NCBI GenBank assembly: GCA_031472005.1
Contig: PZJY01000006.1
Span: 2,356,001-2,420,000 of the forward strand
Source of the DNA: Tetracladium setigerum
Lineage: Eukaryota > Ascomycota > Leotiomycetes > Helotiales
DNA length: 64,000 nucleotides
Direction: 5' to 3'
Below are positions 10,579-21,985 of this stretch, one piece after another. A program made the translations under genes and the position numbers. Every line of letters starts with the position of its first letter. Position 1 is the stretch's first letter. The notes under the pieces are model-generated. The model was given only the letters and a program-made list of their open reading frames with translations, did no database searches and was not told the DNA's origin.

Positions 10579-12259
10579 TTTTACAATCGAGCAAGCGAGC
10601 GAGCGAGCATGTTGATGTTTGTCGTTCGAAAGTCTGCGTTACGTTACGTTACATTACCTGTCAATTTTTGATTTATTGGATTTGTGCGAGGGCAAGCAAA
10701 GCAAGCATGCGTAGACGGATGGATTAGACAGGGCATTTTTTGATTCAACTCAGCAACACAGCACAGCACATTTATTGTTATTTGGAAGGACAAGGTCGGA
10801 TCTTTTGATGAAAAAAATTAAAAGGAACGGAAGGAATGTTTTCAATGCGTTCTTTTTTTTTCTCACCAATTTTTATTTTAGAAGATCAGATCGGGAGGGT
10901 AACGCTTGCATCGGGTTATGCATTTGGATGGTATGGGATGGGCATGGGTGGGTAGGGAAATGGAATGGAAATGGGATGGAATGGAATGGGAAGGAAGGCA
11001 TTTTGCGAGGAAAAAACAACAAAAATTAAACTCTTTTAGATGGAGATGACTTTTATATATACATATTTGTTTAGCTTAACGATTTGTTTTGGGGGGATCT
11101 TTGCGCACTGCGGCTGGCATTGAAACTGGACATCAATATAGATAGCGTTGCTTTTTCTGAGTATGACTCTTTTTGTGCCGCTTTTTGTTGATGTGCTTTT
11201 GTTGAATGTGCTTTTTTGATGTGCTTGTTTGATATGCTTGTTTGATGTGCTTTTTAAAATAGCTTTAATTTTTCGGTGGTGGGTTTATGGATGGAGGAGG
11301 GTAAAGAAAAGGTTCGTAAGGTTTGCTATGGGAAGATATTGCTATGGGAAGATATTGGTAGATTGAATAAGGGTACTACTCTTTGCAAAAGTTATCATGC
11401 TCGCTAATGATATTTTTGTTTGCTATTCTGTCTATTCCAATGGAAATGAGTTTTGCTGTATGCTATGTAGGTTATCGGTACTAGCCTGAGATAAATGAAA
11501 GAATGGTTTCTGACATTGTCTAGCTCTTTCGTAAGGTTATTAGTTAGGTATTCGTTTATTGGCAAATGGTAAGAATTCATATTTGATGTTGACGTGATGG
11601 TACTAATCTGAGGGATGGAGATTATTCTTGAAGTAATATTCTTTATTCAATCTTTATTCAATCTTTATCCAGGTAATGATTATTGAAGTGATTCTTTCCT
11701 TAACTTGAAGTGAGGATGCTCCTTGAAAGCTCATTATTGATACAGTCTCTTTGTTTGTGTGGCCTTGCAGCACAATAGTGTCTGGCATTGTCTAGAAGAT
11801 TAAACCTTTGGATACGGATACAGCACACGCATTTGAGCAACAAAGAAATCCGTATGATTTGCAATTATACATGATTGCCTTCTGACAGTACCTATTATAA
11901 TGAATAGTATATCTTACATGTATGACAAAGAAGAGTATTGAATAGCTAAGGGCAAGGTGCATAGTCAGAAAACGTGAATTGAGAATGTGAATATACAGGT
12001 GAAGCTATAAAGGGCCAAGGAAAGGCGAGGCTGAACAACAAGCAACTAGCGCACAGACCATGTAGACGGCTTCAAGACCACCAACGTCTCTGGAACTTTG
12101 TCTTTCTGCATTCCTCCCCCCTCCTCCGACACCAACCACAACCCGATCCTGTTATTCATATCTTCCCGAAAATCTTTGATACTTAAGAACCCAAGGAGGC
12201 ATTCTTTCCATAATTTAAACACAGAAATCCCTTTAAAAACCTACTGCCATATCCTCAAG
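10579..12259. other. Intergenic, about 1.7 kb, with simple repeats
   Basis: 3' region of the 9490 gene and promoter of TAF12. It contains GAGC repeats (about 10588-10610), GGAATGGAAATGGGATGG-like repeats (about 10958-10995), a TTGATGTGCTT repeat (11187-11255), a doubled TGCTATGGGAAGATAT (about 11327-11358) and a tripled CAATCTTTATT (about 11640-11672). No gene recognised. Confidence 0.5.
11187..11255. repeat. Degenerate TTGATGTGCTT tandem repeat
   Basis: About five imperfect copies of a 12-15 nt unit, T-rich plus GATGTGCTT, occur head to tail in the intergenic DNA. Probably replication slippage; it may also affect 3'-end formation of the upstream gene. Confidence 0.6.
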
Positions 12260-14256
12260 ATGAACGCTGGCGCAGCAGGAGGGCCCTCTCAGGGTCCGCC
12301 CTCTGGAGACCAACAGCAACCACAGCAACCACAGCAGCCTGCGAAGCCAAAATATACTATCTTCAAGCCGGAGCAAATGCGCAATCTCCCAGCTATCTTC
12401 AGCGATGCGGAAAAGGAGAAGTACGAGGTTGGGCTGAGGAACTTTTGGAACCAAATGGAGAACAACCCGGAGACTTCACCACTACACACACAAGCCAGGC
12501 AGAAACTGATCGACTTTTCCAAGACTCTCACCGGGAAGATTCATAGCTACAGGTTACAGCAACAACAGCAAGCCGCGAATAAGGGCCAGCCAGCAGCTGC
12601 GCGACCAGCTGTTCCAGGACAAGTACCCCAGCAATCGCTACAGGGCGCCGCCGAGGGCAACAATGGAGGAACCCCCAATCCAGGACCGCAAGTACCAAGA
12701 CCAGGACCCCAGGTTTCCAAAAAGCTTATGGATCATATCAACAGTTTCCCCTTTACTCTCCCACCGAATTTGGTCCAAGGAACCCCCGAGGCCGCTAAAT
12801 ACCTAAATGAGCAGAAGCAGCGATATGGTAAAGGACTTCATGCCATGGAGTCGGCGACTGCCCGGATCGCCGCGTTGAACAATATGGTCAAGCAGAGAGC
12901 TGCGGAGGGAAAGGCACTAAGCCCAGAGGAGGAGAAGGAATACCAAGAGAAGAAAGATGCTGCAACAAAGTCGTATACTGATGCTAAGGCTTTTGTGGAT
13001 AATTTTCGAACTCAGCATGGTGCTCAAAACAAGGTCGCCAACAACGCAAATGCCACTGGTAATGTTGCACAACAAGGGGGTAGTGGACCGCCGCAACAAC
13101 AACAACAGAACGCCAATGAGAATGGCCAGGAGGCTCCTGTTAGACCACAAGTGAACCCACAACAACAGCCTCCAAACGCAGTACCCAACCCAGCTCTCCA
13201 AAGCACTCAGACGGTCCATGCAGCCATCGAAGCTGCTCGCAACCAACAGATGGCGGGAGTTGCTCGTCCTATGCAACCAAATGGACAGATGCCTGGTCAA
13301 CCCGCTCCTTCCAACATGAATATGCCTCAACACCCAGGAGGACAAGGACAGCAACCGGTTAAGACAGAAGGTGTGCCTGGACCCGCTCCAATCAATACTG
13401 CAGTCAATCAGATGCAGAATCAACACCGAGGCTCGATGGGAAATACGAATTCACCTCAATCAGCAATTCCTCAATCGGCTGGACCTCAATCAGCTAATTC
13501 ACAAGGCCAAGGACAACCACAGCAACAACCACGTGCTCTTTCACACACCGCAGCATTAACCCAGGCTGCGAGAAGTTATTCATCAGGCCAATCGACTGGT
13601 CCGAGCGTCATGGGTCACTCTCACCCTTCCGGGCCAGCTCGTGAAGCTCAAAACGTGATCACAAATAAGATGCCCATCCCCAAACATCTTCCTGAACGCG
13701 CCGTCGCACAACCACAACCAGTCGCAATGGCACCATCTCGACCAACCATGAGCGGAGGACCCAGCAATGGTAACTCCATCCTCTCCATGCCTCCCATCCA
13801 ACAACCCCTCAAACCAACAACGCCGCTGCTGGTGAGCACATCTTGAGCCAGGGCAAGCTGTACGAGTTGGTGCGTCAAGTCACCGGTGGAGGTCAAGGAT
13901 TAGAGGGCAGCGATATCTTGTCTCCTGATGTTGAGGCTGTAAGAGCTCCATGATAATTCTCGCTCGTGTTTTTGAAGAAAGCTAATTATAACCACCAGTC
14001 CATCATGGATGTTGCCGATAACTTCGTCGATCAAGTCCTGGAGGCTGCTTGCCGCAACGCGAAGGAGCGTGGCAGCAAGCAACTCGAGATCCGCGACATC
14101 CAACTCACTCTTGAGCGAGGCTACAACATTCGCATTCCAGGCTACGCCAGCGATGAGATTCGTACCGTTCGCAAGATGCAACCTGCTCCCCAATGGATTG
14201 CGAAGATGAGCGCTGTCACGGCTTCCAAGGTTACCGGAGGCAAGAACGCTGATTAG
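12260..14256 (+). CDS. TAF12: TFIID/SAGA subunit TAF12, with an apparent one-base frameshift
   Basis: ATG 12260 starts MNAGAAGGPSQGPP. A long Gln/Pro/Asn-rich region follows, with a conserved segment TIFKPEQMRNLPAIFSDAEK. The C-terminal histone fold begins HILSQGKLYELVRQVTGGGQ, is interrupted by a 60-nt intron (13939..13998, GTAAGA...CACCAG), and continues SIMDVADNFVDQVLEAACRN through RGYNIRIPGYASDEIRTVRK to TAG 14254. The N-terminal frame runs into a stop at 13844; the histone fold is one frame over. One extra base in the CCCC run at 13805-13808 would join the frames (PPIQQPPQTNNAAAGEH). A 20-nt GT-AG stretch (13832-13851) would also restore frame, but it is too short for an intron and deletes conserved ILSQ. 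Known role: TAF12 pairs with TAF4 in TFIID and with Ada1 in SAGA, in the nucleus. Confidence 0.87.
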
Positions 14257-15294
14257 AGGTACTTTACTCCGTGTTTCCATTCGAGCCTTTACTTCATACT
14301 TTGACAGCTGCTAACCCATACTTTAGGCATCATAATTGGTTTGCATTTTCACTGGAGTTTAGGGCAGGAAGCAAGGGTTTCTTCTTTGTTTTTCATCATT
14401 CACGTATGGCGTCGGTATGTCTTTGATTGTTGGGATTGATGGCAGAGATATGGAATGGATGGATGGATGACGAGCATGGGTGAATAAAACGGCGTTTTTA
14501 TTCTTTTTTTTAAACCGGCTGGGGAATAATGGGTTGTACACTATGCGTGTCTTTTTCTTCCGATAAGGTTGTCAGACAGCTATACTCTCTACATAGGAAG
14601 CGCAATGAAATCGATCGATCGTAAAGGCAAAGCGGCTCAAGTGTGAGGTCTCGTGATGTGCGTGCTCGACTCGCACCTAGCAAGAGGTGTGTGTGTGTGT
14701 GACCTGCGTTTGTCTTTGAAGGCTGCCGCCGTGTGATACGAAAGATGACGATCAGACGGGCACATATATGAGATGGGGATGCTGATGTTTTGTTTATTTA
14801 TTTTCACATAGAAAAGATACCACATTATTTATCCAATATCATTATATTTCTATTTCATTCTTCACATCCCACTATTCACCCTCCAAGCGATCTCTCGCTT
14901 CTCCTTCGAGGCTCTGCTCTCCCTTCCCTGCTGTTCTCGGCTGTTCCCAGCACGGACCCACATGCTTTCGTCGTTGTCGCGTCGGTTTCTGCCTTGCATG
15001 CACCTTCCGCTATTACGGTGGCCAGAGAGCTTTCGCTTTGGCCTGGGCGTGCTGTTCTGTAATCCAAACTTCCACCACACGACTCAGATTCATCCTGACA
15101 TCAACAACACAACACCACAAACATCAAGCCGACTCCATCTCCAACACGAGACTGCTCCCAAGGAGATTCCCCACCCTTCCGATCTCTTTTCACCCCATTT
15201 GGAGCTCGTCAGCGCGACCTCAACGAGCCCAAACAATACGTCACAAAGTGACGCTCTTCCTCCCCAACACAACACACAATCACCACACCCAGAT
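14257..15294. other. Intergenic, about 1.04 kb
   Basis: TAF12 3' region and the RPN3 upstream region. It contains a (GT)n run at about 14687-14701. An in-frame open stretch precedes the RPN3 start from 14962, but its sequence does not look like proteasome protein and is read as leader. Confidence 0.5.
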
Positions 15295-17205
15295 ATGCCC
15301 AGCAAGACACCTCATACCAACGGGGAGAAATCCATCGAAAACGGCATCAATGGTACCAAGGACATCGAGATGAAGGATGATGCGCACACTCCGTTGAAGG
15401 GTGGCAAGGGCAAGAAGCTCAAGGACGGCGACGAGGAGATGACAGTCGTTGTTCCACCTTCGAAGGCCTTGAAGCTGCCATCCAATGTGCCCAAGGACAC
15501 CGATGGGGATGTTGAGATGGATGTTTCTGGCGAGGTTACAGTAGGAGAGGAGGGTGCCGTGAAGGTTGATCCAGTGGCCCAGGCAGTATCAGGTACGTAC
15601 CGATGAGCTCCAATTTCAGCTCCAGCTTCAGCAGCAGCATGTGCCAGCTACTAACACTGTAATTTCAATTTCAGATATCAAAGGCAGCTTCTCATTACTG
15701 GAACGCGCTGTCACTCTGTTCGATGCTAGGTTTACCCTCCGAGCCCTTCGTACCATCTCCTCCATCCGCAAACGCCTCACACCTGATATCCTCGCACAAG
15801 TCATTGCCGAAACCTATCCATCAACAAGCCCTGCTGCGAAATCTCTACTGGTGGCTCTTGATAGAGAAGATGTCACATTCACAAAGTCCGTCTCAAATGA
15901 GATGGAAATCGATGCTGAGCCAAAGGTCAAGGGTGGAAAGAAGGAGCCAAAGGAGATCATCCCGGAGATCGACATCTTCCTCGGTATCCTGATTCAAATC
16001 TACTACTTGGACAACAAGATTAACGATAAGGGGTCCGTATTCTCTGCACACCTTGCCGAGAGGATACACTCTCTCAACCGCCGAACTCTGGATTCCCTGA
16101 CTGCCCGTGTCTACTTCTACTGGTCATTATTCGCCGAGCAACAGCTACCTCTACCACCTTCGCCATCATCGCCCGTTGTCTCAATCAGACCTGCTCTTCT
16201 ATCCGCTCTCCGAACTGCCGTTCTCCGCAAAGATGTCGACACACAATCAACAATCATCGTTCTCCTCCTGCGAAATTACCTATCGACTTCCCACATCGCC
16301 CAAGCCGACCTCCTCGTATCTCACACCAAGTTCCCCGACAACGCTTCCAATAACCAGGTCGCGAGGTATCTGTACTACCTGGGACGCATCCGATCGATTC
16401 AGTTGAGGTATACCGAGGCACACGGTCATCTGACGGCCGCAACGAGAAAGGCACCTTCGAGTGCATGTGCACAAGGATTCGCGCAGACTGCACAAAAACT
16501 GCTTCTGGTAGTGGAATTGTTGATGGGTGACATTCCAGACCGTGCCACATTCCGAGTAGCCAGCATGGAGCGTGCTCTGCAGCCCTACCTCTCGCTCGTG
16601 CAAGCCGTCCGAGTGGGTCAAGTAGACGAGTTTGAGGAGGTTATCAAGAAACATAGCGACACTTTCCGACGGGATGGAACCTACACCCTCATTCTCCGCC
16701 TCCGACAAAACGTCATCAAGACCGGTATTCGCATGATGTCACTCTCATACTCAAGGATTTCTCTCCGAGACATCTGCATCCGATTGAAGCTCGACAGCGA
16801 GGAGTCCGCAGAGTACATTGTAGCCAAGGCCATTCGAGATGGTGTAATTGAGGCTTCTCTGGATCGCGAGAGGGGATTCATGAAGAGCAAGGATGTGGGC
16901 GATGTCTATGCTACGAGAGAACCAGGAGAGGCCTTCCATGAGCGTATTGTGGCTTGTCTTGCTCTCCATGATGAGAGTGTCAAGGTATGTGCTTTTTGCT
17001 TTCTGCCGGAATTCTGGCTTCAAGTTTGAGAATTGTAACGAGAACTGACATTTTAAAATAGGCAATGCGCTTCCCAATGAACCAGCACCGACTCGAACTC
17101 AAGAACGCACAAGAAGCTCGCGAGCGAGAGCGTGAGATGGCAAAGGAGATTCAGGATGGTGATTTGGATGAGGATGATCTCGGGGGAGATTTCGATGGGT
17201 TGTAG
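15295..17205 (+). CDS. RPN3: 26S proteasome regulatory subunit Rpn3 (PSMD3)
   Basis: Model: join(15295..15592, 15675..16984, 17062..17205), 583 aa; introns of 82 and 77 nt with GTACGT...TTTCAG and GTATGT...AAATAG. The N terminus is an acidic/basic disordered extension (residues 1-100). The core starts DIKGSFSLLERAVTLFDARF and runs as helical repeats, with RTAVLRKDVDTQSTIIVLLL and ARYLYYLGRIRSIQLRYTEA. The PCI domain lies around residues 380-510 (YSRISLRDICIRLKLDSEES). The C-terminal exon AMRFPMNQHRLELKNAQEAR is typical of Rpn3. Known role: scaffold subunit of the proteasome lid, needed for ubiquitin-dependent degradation. ATG 15295 was chosen because upstream in-frame sequence lacks family character. 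Confidence 0.93.
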
Positions 17206-19111
17206 GATGAATGCGTGAGTGAGTGGGGATGAGGGGATGGGGAAGGGATGATCGCCTATGGGAGAAGAGAAAGATACAGAGAGGAGGGCGCTCTACCTTC
17301 GGGGAGTTGTAGTATACAATGGAATTGCGGGCGATGTATGACCTGAGCTGAGCTATAAGCTTGAAGGCAGGAAAGCAAACGCCGGTCTTGGGATGCATGC
17401 GAGGGTTGGGTTTGGTGGCACTTCAAACAAACTTGTCTTGCTACCTTTTGCACACAACAACAACACACTGATTTCTATCCTTCCTTTTCTTTCTCTTTTT
17501 TTCAGAAGGAAGAGAGAGAAAAAGGATGAGATGAGAGATCCTGCCACTATTAGTTTTCTTTTTTTTTATAATTCAAATTCAAATTCGAGGTTTTTTTCTC
17601 TCTCGCTGAAATCTTTTATTGAGATGCTGTGTGAATGAGATTGATGACTAGGCTAGGTACCTTATCTAAGGTAGGTATGTAGAAAGGTTTTGAATAGGGA
17701 TGAGGCGGATAGGATGGATGGAGGTGCAAGAAGTTGCTTCTTTCTACTCTTTCTAAAATGACGTTTTGTTTGACTTCTCCGCCAGATTTATTTTGATCCG
17801 TCCTTGGCTTTTTAAGGACAGAGAGAGAGAGAGCACATGAAAGGGCGAGAAGAAGTAAAGTGATAAGTAAGCATTGAAGATCTGGGTGAATAATGGGGGA
17901 GAGGGAGGGAGAGAGAGAGTGAATGCAAGCTTGACACCCACTCATTCCTCATAATTGTTGTACCTTTAGTGAAACACTAATCAAGCAACTGGATGACTTG
18001 GAATGAATGGCTCTATTTATTGAATTATTTATCAGATTACGAGGTTCTTACCCATCAAGTATTCAAATTCAACTGTTGTATCTTTCAAGTATCTCAGCAG
18101 AAGGTACACGCGCACGTGATGTCGGATATGCAAGCACTCTTATCTCCGAAGAAGAAGGAACGCGGCGCGAAATGGCGGGGTTTTGTTTGCGGAGGATGAG
18201 AAAAGAAAGAAAGAAAGAAACGACGCGACGAACGACAAGGACGACGAAAAACGACAAGAAGGACGGCTACGAACGATTGCAAGCAAATTTATCTACACCG
18301 CAAGGCTGAGGTAGGAACAAGACAAGACAAGACAAGCGCTCAGGGTATTCAAGTGAAGGGGAAGGGACAGGAAAGGCGCTGGAGATTGGAGACTTTGCCT
18401 TCTGAAGAACGCAATTGGGGGCTGAAGGGTATTGAGAGGATCTGAAGGGTGATACGGTGAGGAAGGGAATTGAAAGGTTAGGATTGGGAAAGGAACGATA
18501 TTGGAAATTAAATAAAGAAAGGGAGCGCAGAGGTCGCGAAGAGGGATCTAGGGAACTGGGAGGAGGAGGAAAGAGTAGGAGTAGGGGTAAAGAGAGAAAA
18601 GCCAAAGGAAAGCACAGGAAAAGGCAGACGAAATATTCAGCGCGACTAGATCAAACCACGGAATATCAACTTCACAGCGCACGGATTTCACATCATATTA
18701 TTTTATCCCTGTACCCGTTACCCGACAACGGAATCAACAACTAAATTGAAGTTACGCAGAGGAAAAGAGGGATTTCGGATTACAATCGAGGGATCTTAGT
18801 GTTGGGTTTGGGTTTACAAGAATAGTGTTTGGGAAAAGTGCACTGTGCAGGGGAAAGGGAGAAGGAGATATTAGAGACAACTGCTGCTATATCGAACTGG
18901 ACGCAAGACAGGGACTGGTGTTGCCATTGCGATTTGGATTGAAACCGCAAATTTCTGGATCTGTGGATTGAGGGTGATACAACAGGCATACTATAGGATC
19001 ACGAAAGACTATTCTGTTGTTGGTAAACGCGAGCACTTGGGACTCGGCCAGAGGCAAGGGTAGAAAGTGGGCAAGGGAAAACGAGCAAGCAACAACGATA
19101 CCCAGTGAACC
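17206..19111. other. Intergenic, about 1.9 kb
   Basis: RPN3 3' region and the long upstream region of the MYST gene. Purine-rich stretches (GAGAGAGA about 17819-17832 and 17895-17920; AAGAAAGAAAGAAA about 18200-18220; GACAAGACAAGACAAG about 18317-18335) give many spurious open frames. No gene or TE recognised. Confidence 0.5.
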
Positions 19112-20523
19112 ATGCCTGACTTGGACGAAGTTGTTCTGACGAGATCTCGGAAGAGAGCAGAGGTACCTACGCCTCGAGCTGAAAGGGTATCCACCAGGCG
19201 ACGATCAAGTTCCCAAAAGATTACCGAAGTTCAAAGACTCAATTTGGTGAACGGTACAACCGATGCACAACTTCCAGCGGACGCCTCGAGAGCCTCATTA
19301 CCACAATCTTCTTCCCTGAATCACACCCAACTCAATACCACCACATTACCACAAACACAAACAACCGTCTCTGTGCCAGCAAAACCAGCAAAGAGTGAGG
19401 TGAAACAAACATCAAAAGGAAAAGCCAAAGAGAGACCGCTAGAGCGGAATATAGATAATGTCACATTCGGGGATGTGACATTCAAAGCTTGGTATCCCTC
19501 TTGGTATCCAAAAGAGATAATTGGCGAGAAGGGACTGAATGGGGATTGCAAAGGTATCGTTGTGCCGGATCTTTACGTCTGCAAAAGGTGTTTTGGCTAT
19601 TCGAAGAATGCGGTGGATTGGGTTCGTCATACTAGATGTTGTGAGAAGGATGTTCCGGGTGAGAAGATCTATACACATGGTTCGGGGGGATATGGAGTAT
19701 CTGGGAAGTTGATGGGGATGTTGATACAGTGAGTACTTTCCCCCTTCTACCACAGTATAAATCTAACATTAAACTTCCCTACAGCTGTTCTGCCAAAACC
19801 TCTCTCTCTTCGCTAAACTCTTCCTCGACAACAAATCCGTCTTCTTCGACGTCTCGGGCTTCAAATATTTCCTCCTCGTCCACACTACCCCATCATCCTC
19901 ATCCTCATCAGACCCCGTTCCCTCCCTCCCATCCCACCAAATCGTTGGCTTCTTCTCCAAAGAAAAAATGTCCTGGGACAACAACAATCTCGCCTGCATT
20001 CTCATCTTCCCACCCTGGCAGCGCAAATCCCTCGGTACTCTCCTAATGGGAATATCCTACTCAATCTCCAAACGCGAACAAATCCTCGGCGGACCGGAAA
20101 AACCGATTTCAGATCTAGGCAAGAAGGGATATCGCCGTTACTGGGGAGCGGAGATTGCGCGCTGGTTGCTGGAGGTTAAAGAAAGTGATAAGAAGAAGAG
20201 CAGGGGGATGGTGAGTGTGATGGATGTTAGTAAGGGGACTTGGATCGTGCCGGAGGATTGTTTGGTTGTGTTGAGGGAGATGGGGGTGTGGTTGAGAAGG
20301 CGGGGAGGGGAAGGGTGGGGTGGAGAGAGTGAGGGTTGATAAGGTGGCTGTTAGGAAGTGGGTTGAGAAGGAGGGGTTGAGGTTAGAGAGGGTGGTTGAT
20401 GAGGGTGGGTTTGTGCCGGGATATGGATTTCCTGAGGGGGGTGAGGCGGATGAGGAGGAGGGGGAGGATGTGGAAGAGGAAGAGGAAGAGGAGGAGGATG
20501 GTGATGTTGAGATGGAAGGGTGA
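19112..20523 (+). CDS. SAS2: MYST-family histone acetyltransferase, Sas2 type, with apparent frameshifts
   Basis: N-terminal disordered region, then FGDVTFKAWYPSWYPKEIIG and the MYST zinc finger LYVCKRCFGYSKNAVDWVRH followed by TRCC. The next conserved block WEVDGDVDT is one frame over from position 19702. A 56-nt intron (19729..19784, GTGAGT...CTACAG) leads to LFCQNLSLFAKLFLDNKSVF, NNLACILIFPPWQRKSLG (catalytic Cys and acetyl-CoA loop) and GPEKPISDLGKKGYRRYW (with the conserved Glu). A second frame change within the G-rich stretch 20296-20320 is needed to reach RVRVDKVAVRKWVEKEG and the acidic tail ending at 20523; otherwise the protein stops at 20337-20339. Known role: Sas2 acetylates H4K16 near telomeres. 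LACILIFPPWQR is closer to Sas2 than to Esa1. Confidence 0.82.
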
Positions 20524-21985
20524 GGAAGATATTTATAATGGTTTGATTTGATTTGATTTAGTATGTTTCGGAGCGGATAGTGGGCGTTTAACGGTGGTAG
20601 AAATGGGTATCCAGATAGCTTATTATGCATGGAGTATTTATCTATCACGGGATGGATGGGCGTAAGGAGTAGGGATACTAGGTACTATACCGATACCTTA
20701 ACTCAATTAAAATTAATGCTTCACAATACTCTTTAATTCTCTTACATACCTACTTGGCCGGACTTCTCGTCAGGACTCAAGATACGAAAGATATAAAGTG
20801 ATTCTTGGCATCAAACCTCTATTGAAAACGATTTTCGAACTTGAAGAATATGAACAATTCTCGGGGCTCTCTAGATAGAAATTACATCGACAGTATGCAC
20901 TTGTAAATATTTATACTTGTTGCAATCGTCTAGATCCCGGAAGGAATATTTGCCCAGGTCTTTCATTCAATTTCAACAATCACCTTCATCCAGTCATCCT
21001 TCTAAAATATTTTTCTAAAATATTTAATATAATGAGCACATAATATCGCCTTTAGTCCTTGATACGCTGCTTCAATACTTGTATATGTCCTAGAATCGCA
21101 TGCCACCGCAAGTCATACATGATGTGCATACACCAAGTACAACCAGTTCCAGTTAACAAAAGTTTGTGAAAAGTCATTACCACGAAGAGATCAATGCCAA
21201 GAGTCAGTTTTGTATAAATCCTCACCAAAGCCCGACCTGTCACATGAATCATGTGTTTTCAACATAAAGGATTTGAGGCTGTTGTTGTTGCTTGTCAGAA
21301 GGAGGGCAGTGAAATGTGCCAAGAATGTGCAGATGATGCTCTGCCACGCCAAGACCTAGCCTCTCGCTTAACCCCTTTCTTTCGACCTCACAACAACAAT
21401 GGGGAGAAGGACGTCGAACGAGTTTGAACCCTACCACAAAGAGATGATAATAGAAGTTTTAGTTTGACAGGAGGTAAGATAATCATTTGATACATGCACG
21501 TGCAATAACTATTTTTGCTTGTTCTCGACGTGTTTGTGAAATCACTGTTTTTGGGGTTTCGGAACACTCACAACAATGGCCTCCGCCTTTTTGACTTCCA
21601 GAACGCTATAACTAACTATATCTTCCAACTTCTAGATTTAAATGTAATTGTAGGCAAGATAGAGCATTTGCCAAGCTATAGCTATCCACTATAATATTCA
21701 AAAAGGGTTTAGTTCCATTCGCAGCAAATCCGCGCTGCTCTTCCACCATGAGATTATTTCTCAATTTCTTTTTCAAAGACACTTCCACCACTCTTCAACA
21801 TCAACCTCATTCTTTCTCTTTTGGGACCAAAAACTCTTTCTTCTTTCTCTTCCAGACCAAACGACGCCTTCCAGTTCTTGAAAGCGTGTTCTTCCATCAA
21901 AAGCCTCTCCAAGTTGTCTTCTACTCATACTGATTGACCCATCCGTTCAAAGCGAGCGCGCTAGTCGAAGCGATAACTGTCCACC
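20524..21985. other. Intergenic, about 1.46 kb
   Basis: AT-rich spacer after SAS2, then a pyrimidine-rich 5' region for the gene at 21986. A 61-codon open frame at 21748-21933 is rich in Phe, Ser and Thr and probably lies in the leader. No other feature seen. Confidence 0.5.
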
